Source: Lineus longissimus (taxonomy: Eukaryota > Nemertea > Pilidiophora > Heteronemertea > Lineidae). From it: a stretch of DNA of 64,000 bases. The stretch covers positions 14,679,808 to 14,743,807 of the forward strand of contig NC_088315.1 in assembly GCF_910592395.1 (NCBI RefSeq), given 5' to 3'. This document shows, one piece after another, positions 43,373-53,623 of this stretch. The position numbers and the translations under genes were made by a program. The first letter of the stretch is position 1. The number at the start of each line of letters is the position of its first letter. Under the pieces are notes generated by a model. That model searched no databases. It was not told the origin of the DNA and saw only the letters and a list, made by a program, of their open reading frames with translations.

Positions 43373-43414
43373 CTCTAGTTCTTCATTTGTTGAGTTCTCT
43401 GTTTACCAATACCC
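43373..43414 (-). repeat. Terminal inverted repeat of the Mutator-like element
   Basis: Read on the minus strand from 43414 it starts GGGTATTGGTAAACAGAGAA and continues like the TIR at 27781 (GGGTATTAATAAACAGAGAA), with scattered changes. It lies upstream of the transposase start, as expected for the 5' end. Confidence 0.65.
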
Positions 43415-43560
43415 GTTAATCACCTCTTATCTTTTTCTGGAGTGAGCCTACCACAGTAATCTGTACCTAATTATGGTTTGTTTAGTTTGCAGATTCTACA
43501 CAGCCCATTCCATTTTAATAAAACTTGACCTAAAACATGTGCATCTTTGCTGTTTTAATT

Positions 43561-44042
43561 TCAAGGTCCTAAATTCTCGTACGTGCAGCAATATAGTGCC
43601 CAGGATGCATTCTCTGCACGAATAACATAGTCTGTGATTGTCTCGTTTGGCTGCTTTACCAGGGAAGTGAGCTCTGTGTAAAGCGCAATCACTCTGGGCT
43701 TGCCAGAGCCGGCATAATGTGTCCTCAGGATCTTAAGGGCTTTCCTGCCATCATCAGCAGCATCTCGCATTACCAAGCTCAAACTTTTATCGTCGAAGAA
43801 CTGGATTAGTTCTGCATAGGCTAGTTCGTTTATACCCCTACCGTCCTCGTCCGCGGGATCGTCCCGGGCGGTGATAATGGCCTTTAATTTTTGGAGCTTG
43901 AGATACGGTAACCGAGGAATTTCACCTCCCATTGTTCATACTTGCGTTCATCCCCATCGAAACAAAGCCTAGCAAAGCCTGATCGGGTCTGCGGAGTGGA
44001 ATCGTGCAGTGTCCCATAACCTGTTGTGCTGTCGGCAGCCAT
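43561..44042 (-). pseudogene. Copia-type retrotransposon gag fragment
   Basis: The minus-strand frame starts at an ATG (44042, MAADSTTGYGTLHDSTPQTR) and reads FDGDERKYEQWEVKFLGY; a frameshift near 43906 then leads into YLKLQKLKAIITARDDPADE, LIQFFDDKSLSLVMRDAADD, KALKILRTHYAGSGKPRVIA and LYTELTSLVKQPNETITDYV, ending at a stop near 43561. This is the UBN2/gag_2 pattern of Ty1/copia gag proteins, which form the particle. No zinc knuckle, protease, integrase or reverse transcriptase follows, so only the N-terminal two thirds of gag remain. It lies outside the left edge of the neighbouring 9.7-kb TTAA element. Confidence 0.8.
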
Positions 44043-44415
44043 GATGAGGGCAGATAAGATACAAACAAGAAATCAGAAGGAGTCGTTGATTTCGCCATAG
44101 ATGACCTACATACGGGAATTTTTATTGAGAACAGTAATAAACATTCATAAGGGCAGGTGGCAGCACCATACAGTATTACAGAACTTAAAGGGGTTCTGAC
44201 TTTCTCTCCCAGAAAAATCCCCATTTACCGAGAATCTACACATATTAAGTAATAATACAGATTAGAAGTCGAAAAAGAAACAAAAAAAAACATTAAACAC
44301 ACTAAATCGCGTTAATAGACAATGTCGAATCGCCCGCCACAAATTACGCGCTGAATATTATAATGAGGTAGCTACGTCACACCGAGAAATAACAGAACAG
44401 GCTGAATGAGCAAAC

Positions 44416-45551
44416 ATGGCGTCCGATGTAGAAATGAGTGGTGATCGAAGGCAGCGATGTATCTGCAAATTCTAGCATCGCTAGCTCCGATTTGGAGGAT
44501 TTCATGCCACTGGAAGATGGCATAGTTGATAATGGTAACGCTGTGGGTGAGCAACGGCAGTTCGGCCCTTACATGTTCGAGCCAGAGGTACCAGAAGCGG
44601 CAGACGGAGATGCGGAAATGGCACCCCTCGACCACTATATAATATTGCGGAAAACTGGCGATTAGATGCTTATCGATTGAATGATTGGTGAGTGGCATGC
44701 AGCTGACGAAATATACTCGTGAATTACCAGTACTTGGCTCACATTCCAAGCATATCTAGAGATATCATATTGGGCGCAGCCTTGGCCAATACGAGTATGA
44801 TTGCTTCACAATAACAGTCTGCAAGTCTGTAGCCTACACACTCTGACACTGTGTCAGTGTGTGGTCAGTGTGGATATTGGATCAGGCAGTGTGCATTGAT
44901 CCCTAGGCCTATATGTTGACATTGTGGAGCTGAATAGGCCGAGGCCACCTGCCAATTCTTTTCACTTGACTTAGAATAAGGTTTTTGAAGGCTATAGTAT
45001 ATAAAAAGTGTTTATTTACATGGTGAAAAATCCCATCATTCATTATCATTAATAATTGTCTTGTTAATATGAAAATAATTTATGATGAGACAATCTAATA
45101 AAACAATGTTCTTCCTTGTAGGTGCACCTGTGGTAATTGTCAACCCATGGAAACAGTAAGAGAGTGCCGATGCTGCATGAGCATGCAACCAGTCGTCAAC
45201 AAAATTGCGGTACTTGATGGAGGAGGGGATGAGGTGAAGTGCATCACTGATCATCCGGGGTTCACACCTGTCTGCCTAAATCCATGGACACTAAATACTG
45301 CCTTGCTATTCTATAAGCAGCAGTATGGAGCTAAAGCAATCAATGGACCACAGCATGCCCAGTATCGGCATATAGCCTATAGACAATTAGTCCGACTGTT
45401 CTGGGGATATGTTGGGAAAAACAACAGAATTGTTCTTCCATCTTGTGCTGTTCTTTGCATTCGTGCACACTTCCCTCCACCAGGCGAGGAAGAACTATTT
45501 CAATTTCGAGGATTCCAACCTCATCAAGAGAAACCACCAGTGTTGGATTGA
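44416..45551 (+). pseudogene. Two-exon gene for a P2X7-type intracellular (ballast) domain protein
   Basis: Exon 2 (45122-45551) with the end of exon 1 (to 44687, donor GTGAGT, acceptor TTCCTTGTAG) reads RLNDWCTCGNCQPMETVREC, RCCM, CITDHPGFTPVCLNPWTL, AYRQLVRLFWGYVGKNNRIV and LPSCAVLCIRAHFPPPGEEE. This is the zinc-binding cysteine pattern of the cytoplasmic domain of P2X7 receptors, also known as stand-alone genes in invertebrates. No P2X channel part is present. Exon 1 supplies an acidic N-terminus (SDLEDFMPLEDG, FGPYMFEPEV) but needs frameshifts: from the first ATG (44416) near 44440, and again near the C-run at 44624, to join PLYNIAENWRLDAY. The splice phase fits exactly. The role in the element is unknown; the copy may be decayed. 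Confidence 0.75.
44688..45121 (+). other. Intron of the P2X7-domain gene
   Basis: 434 bases from GTGAGT to TTCCTTGTAG. Joining the flanking exons makes an uninterrupted Trp-Cys-Thr-Cys-Gly-Asn-Cys motif across the junction. Confidence 0.7.
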
Positions 45552-45603
45552 ACGTACAATATTTTATTTATGGCCCTTACAGAACATTTTGTGTACACAA
45601 GTC

Positions 45604-48110
45604 CTAAACGATATTTTGGCAAACTCCCTTGCATCGGGAACAAGCTGATGAACACTGAAGTCCTTGGCGGCGGCATCCACAACGCATAGTTGTGCACCCT
45701 GACTTGCATTTGCAACTGTGACCACCTTGCTGTGATTGTGGTGCTGCATTGTGGTCTACTGGCTCGGTCATGTTGGTCGCATCATTAAAAGTGACACACT
45801 CTGTGTCCGAATCGTCACTTGGAGGACAGACAATAAATCTACTCCGGATTCCTTTCAGAGCGTCTTCGATGCATGGTTTGACATATTGAGAGGAAACTGG
45901 TTCTGGCTGGGTAGCTCGCCTTGATGTGCCGCTTTCTTTCGCAACGACAGCCTCCATTAGATTCTCGAAGCACGTTGAGACATAGCCTAGAAATAGAAGT
46001 TAAGAAAGGAATGTATTTACATTTTCAATGTTATTATAACTGCTCCAACATGAATCATAATTGACTTTCTTTTTTAATTTTACAATAACCCCCCCCCCAC
46101 CATTATACTGAGGTACTCACCAAACGATGCTCCGACTAGAATCTTCCGTACTACGCAATTTCCTGATCTCCCTCTGGGAAAGTCGATCCGGTATCGCTCC
46201 TTCCCGGCTTGAGTAACAGCTTGCGGTCTGCCAGCATTTTCATTGTAGTGCAGAGCGGCAAGTTGTATCCTAAAAGAAAAGGGCATTCCATTCAGTGAGG
46301 AAAAGTGAAATGAAAGTGCATGCAACAAACTGAAATGCCTCCTTGAAATGAAGACTGCTACTGACTTAATGAATGTGCACCTACCGACTGATCATTCCAT
46401 TGTAGGAGAAGTGAATCATCTTCGGTGCGAAATGATTCAGGAGGCTGTTGAAGGATTCCACACCACTGGTCTGCCCAAGAGGGGACATTTTTGTTATGTC
46501 CTTCAGCAGTTTTGGCTCTGTCAACAAATCCACGCATTTGTCACATGCTTCTGTACCTGAAAAGTAAAGTGAACACATTAATTTTGCCCAGATGCACAAG
46601 TAATTAATAAAAAGTAGATAAGAAGCATCATTCTCCAGAGACAAAACATGTCATTTACATGTCGGTGTACCTGGTGGTCAGAGTGCTGTCTCCAAATGAA
46701 AACAATGGATGCTCACCTTCTCCTAACCACACCTGCTGTTTTTCTAGTGGACCATGGCTACATCCCTCGTGCTTGTTTTGGATATGGTCCACACACGACA
46801 ACCATTTCCTCTTGATAGCCTCCTTATCTCCAAAGCGAGACGACATGACGCACCAGTATAGATGGTAACGGATACTTTTAATCAAATCCTTTATCGGTCG
46901 TCTGGCTTTCGTCTTGGCCAATTGATCCAATTTCTTGCAGAGTCCTGTAATCAATGAAATTTTTAAAGAGGTATTCTAGTATGAAATGTACATTATGCAA
47001 GGAATCAGCAAATAAGCTGAGAATGATGAAACAAAGCTTACCTTTAACAACATGCCAACAGTCAAACAAATGAGTGACAGCCCAGTTTTCACGAAGCCAC
47101 TTCTGGATCTGTGGGTGCCGGTAGGTTATGAAGGCCTTTGATGTTGTAGCCATCAAACAAAGAAACACTTCTTTTCAGCCCTTCTAGCTCCATATGGTAG
47201 CTACTTGCAACCTCATTTTTCTGAAATTGAAATGAATAGAGGTTGAAATACTGTGAATGCTAAATGAGAGAGCTAGTTCTATATTGAATACTAACTAACA
47301 GATTTAGTACCTGGACAAGCTGCGTTGACAGAACCTTATTCATGTTCATCTCCATCATGACATAGCATCCAAACTTTGCTGTTTTGCCCATGGAGTCGCA
47401 TCTCCCGTCACCTCCTATAACCAATTCCCTGTCTTTGATAGACTCGAATAGGGCAGACTGGCATTTCTCCCATGTCTTCTGCACGGCATCATGCAGCAGA
47501 TTCTTTTGATGCCGGTAGAATGTCCTCGAGACATGACACTGGATTTTGAGGGTTCTGAAGAACAGAAAGTTTCAAACTACCGGTAATCATAAATTTGCTA
47601 AGAATTATGTGTTGACAAGTACAACTGAAATTTCTTCTCAATTAACCAAAGCAATCTGAGACTCATAACATTCACAAGTGAAAATCTGGTTCTCTACTTA
47701 CTGAAACATTCGCAGGACTTTGGTTGGAAGTGCTCCTGTGAACAGGATGGCTCCACTCAACAGCACATTGAAGATGGGCCTCCCTGCTACTTTAGGTTGG
47801 CTGTCCCAGTACCTTGTGCATCCACACTTATCACATACAGCCCGAACTGTCAGCATCGTGCCCAACACTCTCTTGAAGCATGTGCTTGGCCCTCCACATC
47901 TCATGGAAACAGAAAGGAGCCCAAGGATTGCCGACTCAAAAACAATATACTTGTTTTCATCCAGTGGGGACTTTAGGCCACAGGACGGGCATGAAAAAGT
48001 AGGCCAGAAGTAATTTTTCGTTTGACAATGCTTGGAACAAAGTGAAAACAAGTTTTCTAGGGTGATTTTGGGGTGCTCTATCCAAAAAATGCATGTTCTT
48101 CCCAAAAAAA
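45604..48110 (-). pseudogene. Kolobok-like transposase, catalytic exons 4-10 and CXC-like tail
   Basis: Minus-strand exons, each with matching GT-AG sites: 48110-47702, 47554-47311, 47220-47042, 46944-46717, 46556-46385, 46269-46121, 45986-45604 (stop). Reading order: a CPSCG finger and KYIVFESAIL, CDKCGCTRYWDSQP, SRTFYRHQ, VIGGDGRCDSMGKTAKFGCY (first Asp), SSYHMELEGL, RHPQIQKWLREN, LFDCWHVVKG, YHLYWCVMSSRFGD, TSGVESFNSLLNHFAPKMIH (Glu), QLAALHYNENAG, and a tail with CKCKSGCTTMRCGCRRQG. Lesions: an extra T at the start of exon 4 (seven instead of six), a frameshift near 47140, and Tyr in place of the expected second catalytic Asp in the ITYRHPQ motif. The enzyme is therefore inactive. Confidence 0.8.
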
Positions 48111-49022
48111 CTGCACATTAACCCTCTACGAGCCAAAATATGAAAAATAAAAAATAAATCTCTTTGTTAATAACAATGGCTTATGAATAGCTAAAACCAA
48201 CCAATAAGTGTTGTTTTAATTCACCTTGGACTCTCTTTGATATATATTTTACATTATAAGCTACAAAAATGCAAATTAACCCCTTCAGTACTAAATTCTA
48301 GGTCAGAATTGTTGCAATTTTTTTCGACATCTATTAGCAAAAGTTTCTCGCCAAGAAATCATGCATCGCAGGGTAGGATAATACTATTTTTAAAACGAAG
48401 GCTCTGCATAAATTGGAAGCTTGCAGAAGACAAACCTGAAATTAGATTCACCTTCAAGTTAATTAGAATATAGATTTGTCTTACCATTGCTGTTGAACGA
48501 GTTCCGCTGAATTTATTCTTGTAACGAAGGCCAACGTATTAGTCCATGATAAGTCTTTAAAACGTGCATATTCCATGTATTTACAATAATATCCACGATC
48601 ACAAGTGTCTGTTGTCCAGTGTACATATGTGTACCCAAATTCAGGTTCAGGTTCAGGTTCAATGTCATAGAATGTCATGATATTATCCAAGTCATTTATA
48701 TAATTTGAAAATGCCTCGCTCCAAACCTTTTTACTTTTGTTTTGAAATAGCACCTTGCCCTTTTTGAATGATTGGTAGCACTTTCAGTCTCCATCATACT
48801 GTCATGATAAATATTCATTGCTTGTGAGAAATGATTGCTTATAACTGATGTGTAGTCGACATGAGACCCACCCCAAAAACCCCACTCACGACTTCAAACT
48901 ACTGCGCTGTTCCCTGCAATTTAATGTATCTAAACATGCAGGACATAATTCACAAGCACTCTAGTAGTTTGGTCCTTTTAATAAATTTTGACCCCTCATG
49001 CCCACAACTGTTGCTTCATCCA
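48111..49022. other. Part of transposase intron 3
   Basis: A 90-codon minus-strand frame (48481-48753, with Glu-Pro repeats) has no recognised domain. TTAACCCTCTACGAGCC at 48117 and TTAACCCCTTCAGTAC at 48277 look like TTAA-element tips, but no inverted partners were found. An ATTAAA poly(A) signal for the 908-residue gene lies at about 48976-48981 on the minus strand. Confidence 0.4.
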
Positions 49023-51749
49023 TCATTCCTCTTCATCATCTAGTTCTGTATCTGACTCGCAGTCAGAGTCAGTATCAACTGGGGTTTCAGCATTGGTCTC
49101 CTTCTTGTTCTGGCAGTCAGTGCATGCGCAAAGCCCAGTACAACCAGTTTCCTTGCAAGAGCACTTCCCACTTGTGCATCCTGTCTTGCACTTGCAAGAG
49201 ACATACTTCATGAGAGAGTTCGGTGCAAAGGGCAGTGTGATCCATTCCACTCCTAGATATCCACCGTCATCTTTCCATCCATTTGTCACTGGACTTGGGG
49301 CATCAATTTTGCATGCAATACTCCGACGATGGATAGCTGCTTGATAGTTGGCACGTTTCAAATGCTGCATGAGAGCATCCTTGTTGGGTGGAAGTGTGCT
49401 ATCTATCTTGAAGCGCAGGCAGAACATTTCATATCTCACAGCATTGACACTTGTCATGTTGGATTTTCCATACAGATGGCAGACAAACTGTTCCATGAAG
49501 TCGAGAGAAATGCTATCAAGTGTCCAAGACTGTCCGAGATCCATAAAGAACTGCCTGAAGTGTAGATTTTCCTGCGCAAGGCTGAAAGCTTTGAGCTTTC
49601 CTTTCCCTTTGAAGGCACTCACACTATCACAACCTGTGAAAGTGTGAACCCCAATCAGGGCTTTGCAGACGTCACCTCCTAGTTTGGATGCCAGTGTGTT
49701 GACATGAACTACCCTGTAGCTGGAGATGGGCCCCATGTGCAGATACAGATTTGTGGGTATCTGTGATTTGTGGGTACCTGTCCATCCTGGAAGCTTTGCT
49801 TCATCCTGCCCAGCTGATTTGCATATGATGTATGCCATATCCGTGAACCTTCCATGTTCCAAAGCTTTTGAATCTAATGTGGAGCCATCAGTGACTTTGA
49901 ACTCTTTTGGAGGCCCTACTTTCTTCCCACTTATATATGGAACAATCCTTTGCTCCGGAGGATTTAGCGTTCGTCGTCGACTTGGCTTCAGATTAACTTG
50001 ATGATGACCATCCTGGTTTTCAGCTACAACCCGCTGGATGATTATCCCATTCGTGTTGTGGGTTGTACCAGCTCCAGTCACAGTCTCCTCCCCAAAATCG
50101 TTGTTGTCCCATGCAAGAGAGGTTGGCTGCCCCTTTACAAAGCCGTCTGGAAGTGCATCGTTCAAATACAACTGCCTCTCGGCCAGAGCAGTGTCATGCT
50201 CCAATACCTTTGAGTGGGAAACTGAATGGCCAAATCCATTTAGCAGTCCTATCACTTCGGAAGAACCAGTAAGGTGCCTCATAGTCATCCCAAGGGCAAG
50301 GTGTTTTGGTGTCATCTTCCGCCCTTTTGATGCAAGGTATATGATATCCTGGGAGATGGAGAAAACCTTTGTTTTCACATCTTGATTTACATCCACATAC
50401 CCATCAAACAGTGCATCCTCAGATCCCCCAACAACCCACACAATAAAGTTAAACAAATCAGGAGGAACCATAGATTTTATGTCCTCATCTTTCATGTTTT
50501 CTGCTGTTGGTGGCCATGGAGATTGCAAGGGTGGGGCATCAGCTAATGCATTCCGCAAATGCACGGCTGACATGTAGAGACTACTTTTCAGGCTAGCATC
50601 GGGCTTCAACTTCAAGTCATCTAGTTCTAGGTCACCGTCATCCTCAGTCTCGCTGTTTGATTCACTGGCTGATGTGCTACCAATTTTATGGGCTGGAACT
50701 ATCCGAGGCCCACTTTCAAACTCACAAAGTACTATTTCTGATGTGTTTCTTCGCGTTTTCTTCAGGAAAATTAATTGAGGGTATTGCCTTTGAAGGCGCC
50801 TTTTCAGTTGGCAATTTCTGTAAGTCCATGGGCCTACAGGTAATCCAGACTCACTTTGCTTCACACGTTCCTTGAACAGGGACATTAAAGTGTTCATTGT
50901 CAATATTTCATTGTTCTTTAGGATCTTGCATTCAATGACAGTTGTGCTGAATGAGGCAAACCCAGCCTCACAAAACATATCCTTTTTTGAACCAGCTGCA
51001 GCACTGTCCTGTTTTAAACACTTTATGTATTTGCGATAGCATGACCTGTGATACCTGGCTTCCTTTGCAACAAGGTCCTGACCAATAATCCGAAGCAAAA
51101 GTGTTTCATGCTGCTTAGCCGATGCAGCCAATTGCAACCATTCTGCAGCTTCGAAAGTTAAACACTGAGTCAAAGGTTCCTTTTTCCTTTTCTGGTCATG
51201 ATTTTGAGTGAAATACTGCTCTGCTTCGCAAAGGAGACATTGCTGTGGAAATAGACCTAATCTACTTTCTCTACTAATCTCAACTGATCCTTCATTTGTG
51301 CCATGACCTGGCTGCGGTAAAGCGGAGCGGATTCGGAGGAGGCGTTTTGGTGGCACTGCATCAACGTCTTGTACAGAATTATTTAGAGTTTGAGGTTCTT
51401 CAGGAGGCCTATTGGCCTTAGATTTAGCGGCACTGCTTTTCCTTTTCCTTATCCTCACCACATCAGTAAACCGCGAGTAACATAACCGATGGTACCCCAA
51501 GTCACATACACTATCAATACATTGAACACAATCTGAAGGTCCAGAAAACAAAGTTGGGTGTTCCTTGCATAAACTAGGTTTTGCTGACAATTCCTTGGAT
51601 ATAACACTTTCTGTACCAGGTAAAACAATCCATTCACCTATACTACTCCTAATTTTCTCGAAACTTGATTGAGAAATCGGTTTAAAATTGGAATTTTCGT
51701 TTTCACAAATATGTAAACAACATTTCACATGTTTCATGGGGGCAGCCAT
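49023..51749 (-). CDS. Intact 908-residue protein with C-terminal CXC-like cysteine-rich domain, inside the transposase intron
   Basis: The intronless frame was started at ATG 51749 (MAAPMKHVKCC); upstream in frame there is only a TTG. The N-terminal half has Cys/His pairs (CIDSVCDLGYHRLCY; CLLCEAEQYF; EARYHRSCYRKYIK), probably metal-binding. The middle has an acidic stretch (SETEDDGDLELDDLKL). The C-terminal half contains VHTFTGCDSVSAFKGKGKLK, a motif common to a large uncharacterised family in invertebrates and fish. Residues ~850-885 (SCKCKTGCTSGKCSCKETGC, then CACTDCQNKK) form a CXC/tesmin-like cluster, and an acidic tail ends the protein. The same kind of tail ends the transposase around it. 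Function is unknown; it could be an accessory gene of the element or a later insertion. No stop or frameshift is seen. Confidence 0.8.
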   Translation of the reverse strand: MAAPMKHVKCCLHICENENSNFKPISQSSFEKIRSSIGEWIVLPGTESVISKELSAKPSLCKEHPTLFSGPSDCVQCIDSVCDLGYHRLCYSRFTDVVRIRKRKSSAAKSKANRPPEEPQTLNNSVQDVDAVPPKRLLRIRSALPQPGHGTNEGSVEISRESRLGLFPQQCLLCEAEQYFTQNHDQKRKKEPLTQCLTFEAAEWLQLAASAKQHETLLLRIIGQDLVAKEARYHRSCYRKYIKCLKQDSAAAGSKKDMFCEAGFASFSTTVIECKILKNNEILTMNTLMSLFKERVKQSESGLPVGPWTYRNCQLKRRLQRQYPQLIFLKKTRRNTSEIVLCEFESGPRIVPAHKIGSTSASESNSETEDDGDLELDDLKLKPDASLKSSLYMSAVHLRNALADAPPLQSPWPPTAENMKDEDIKSMVPPDLFNFIVWVVGGSEDALFDGYVDVNQDVKTKVFSISQDIIYLASKGRKMTPKHLALGMTMRHLTGSSEVIGLLNGFGHSVSHSKVLEHDTALAERQLYLNDALPDGFVKGQPTSLAWDNNDFGEETVTGAGTTHNTNGIIIQRVVAENQDGHHQVNLKPSRRRTLNPPEQRIVPYISGKKVGPPKEFKVTDGSTLDSKALEHGRFTDMAYIICKSAGQDEAKLPGWTGTHKSQIPTNLYLHMGPISSYRVVHVNTLASKLGGDVCKALIGVHTFTGCDSVSAFKGKGKLKAFSLAQENLHFRQFFMDLGQSWTLDSISLDFMEQFVCHLYGKSNMTSVNAVRYEMFCLRFKIDSTLPPNKDALMQHLKRANYQAAIHRRSIACKIDAPSPVTNGWKDDGGYLGVEWITLPFAPNSLMKYVSCKCKTGCTSGKCSCKETGCTGLCACTDCQNKKETNAETPVDTDSDCESDTELDDEEE

Positions 51750-51775
51750 CTTGGGCAAGAAGGGCCCAAGGGACT

Positions 51776-51860
51776 CTCTGATTGGTTAAAATCGTATATA
51801 TGCCACCTATAAGCCTTAGTATATACTAAGGATTTATATAAAAAGAGGAATAAAGAGGTC
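51776..51860 (-). promoter_or_regulatory. Putative promoter of the 908-residue gene
   Basis: On the minus strand a CCAATCAG box (51778-51785) lies ~30 bases before the ATG and a TTTTTATATAAATCC TATA-like stretch at about 51833-51846. The ATG lies in CCCAAGATGGCTGCC, a YY1-like initiator context. The 18-base palindrome CCTTAGTATATACTAAGG lies at 51814-51831. Confidence 0.4.
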
Positions 51861-52219
51861 GGCATCTGGGGCATGTTTAAATAGTAATTACCAATTAGTG
51901 TGCATGGTTACCTGGGTGAACTTTGCAATTCTGTATTGTACTAAAGCCTAACAATACTTTACAAAAGAAAAAGCTTTGTTCCATAAAGTGTCAAACGGAA
52001 GTTTAGAATAAATACTGTTAGCCCATGGCCTACTTTCTGGAAAAATGATAACATCAAAACTGTAAACAGATGATCTTTTGGATGTTTGCAATACGGTACC
52101 AGTATTTCAAAGCAACCTGATAAACACAGTGATTATCAATATGATAAGATGATAGCAGCCTGAAAGAAACATCACATATTTCCTCTCATTAGACTCCCTT
52201 CATTGAGTTCAATGCCTAC
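51861..52219. other. Part of transposase intron 3
   Basis: No coding signal; the intron begins at GTAGGC on the minus strand (52219). Confidence 0.4.
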
Positions 52220-53623
52220 CTCATTTCATCAAATGTAGCCTTGTGTGATAGTTCCTCCTCCTCATCACTTTCGCCAATGTCGAGGTCTTCTGATGGACGA
52301 TAATCTTCATCTTTTGGATCGTCGAACCATTCTTCCTCTGAATCCTCAGAGTCCATCTCGCCATCCTCATCTCCATCAAAGTCGACCTCGCCAACTGAAT
52401 CGCCCACCTTTGACTTTTTGTGGAAAGGCTCATCTTCATCAGTGCACTGTACTGCAGCATCAACGGTGTCTGGCACCCACGGCTCGGTTTGCGCAGCTGA
52501 AAACATATGAAGGATAGACAATGTTGTCATACATTTTGACAATGATAGTTACATGCAAGAAATGATAAATTAGGCATAGTGATGCACAGTTGACAACTAC
52601 TGACTAAGAGTACCGGTAGACATGAGAGCAGCTGTAACTAATTTTGTTACCTTTAGATTCTGTCATTGTCGGAGGTAAAGAAGGGCCAGGCATTGCCTCT
52701 GCAGCTGTAGGGAAGTTCTCAGGTGCGATGTCAAGGTCAATGTCATCATCTACATCAGATTCAGGAGCAGCAGCTGGCACATCAGGTTCCATCCGTGCAG
52801 GGGGTGTTAAAAGAGGGCTTACTAACCGCAATCTTTCGCGCTTCTGATAAGCACCCGACTTCCGTTTGGGCGTTTCCTCCACATTTGGTGCTGGTGCGTG
52901 AATAGTGGGGACTGCATCCTTTTTCAACAATAGCCTATGAAGAAAAATATAAAAATATTCAAAGATAGTAGGCCCTATACTATGAATATGATACATAAAA
53001 ATGGGCCTAGGCAAATCATTTTGGTGTAACGTTATCAGATCATGAGCGCGAGATAGAATACAAAAAGGCCAATTGCCAAGACTGCAAGGGGCCAAGACAA
53101 TTCTTTGATATAGCCTAGGCCTACATTTTATAGGCTGGATCCAAAGGACAGAATTACAAATTGAGCACAATCTGTCGTCATCACTACGACATGAGGCCTA
53201 GGCTATCACTTAGTATCAGCCATGTTAGCAAGGAGCTCAATGCATCCATCATCAAAACAAAGAAACAGCTTATCGCGAGCACGAGGTCAACTCAGGCTCC
53301 GTGGTGCATGCCGTCCTTAATCGCGCATAAGTGCGCCGAAATATGATCACAACATTTTACCCCGGATAGACAAGGGTCAGAGGTTGTAAGGAATGAGAAA
53401 AAACATACTTTTTCGCAAATCCTTGTTGGAAAATAAGGAAGTTTTCAAAGCACGCATCCTCGAAATGCTTGTAGCACAAGACGCTAGATTTTGTGATTTC
53501 CCATTGTGCTCTTTTGGCTTTCACGAACAAAATCCAACGTTTTCTCGTTCCCACATCCTTCGGAAACTCGAACAGTCTATTATCCGTGTGTCCACAATAG
53601 ACTGCGACACATCGCCGAGGCAT
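52220..53623 (-). CDS. Kolobok-like transposase, exons 1-3: THAP DNA-binding domain and acidic linker
   Basis: Exon 1 (53623-53409) begins MPRRCVAVYCGHTDNRLFEF and holds a THAP domain: Cys pair at residues 5 and 10, FEFPKD, KRWILFVKAKRAQW, and the Cys-x2-His pair in SVLCYKHFEDACFENF. The donor is GTATGT. Exon 2 (52934-52651) completes the domain with AKKLLLKKDAVPTIHAPAPN, the usual THAP C-terminal box, then a low-complexity linker. Exon 3 (52496-52220) is strongly acidic (DGDEDGEMDSEDSEEEWFDD). All junction phases agree. THAP domains bind the transposon ends. Intron 3 (52219-48111) contains the 908-residue gene. This part of the gene shows no lesion. Confidence 0.85.

Noticed and set aside
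44372-44749. 125-codon minus-strand frame opposite P2X7-like exon 1
   Set aside because: The plus strand has exact splice signals and a conserved cysteine motif; the minus frame has no domain.
48117-48290. TTAACCCTCTACG and TTAACCCC as ends of a nested piggyBac-type MITE
   Set aside because: Both tips point the same way and no inverted partner exists, so no element can be drawn.
52221-52463. Overlapping second frame in the acidic exon 3 and the antisense frame
   Set aside because: Low-complexity acidic coding sequence opens other frames by composition; splice phases support the chosen frame.
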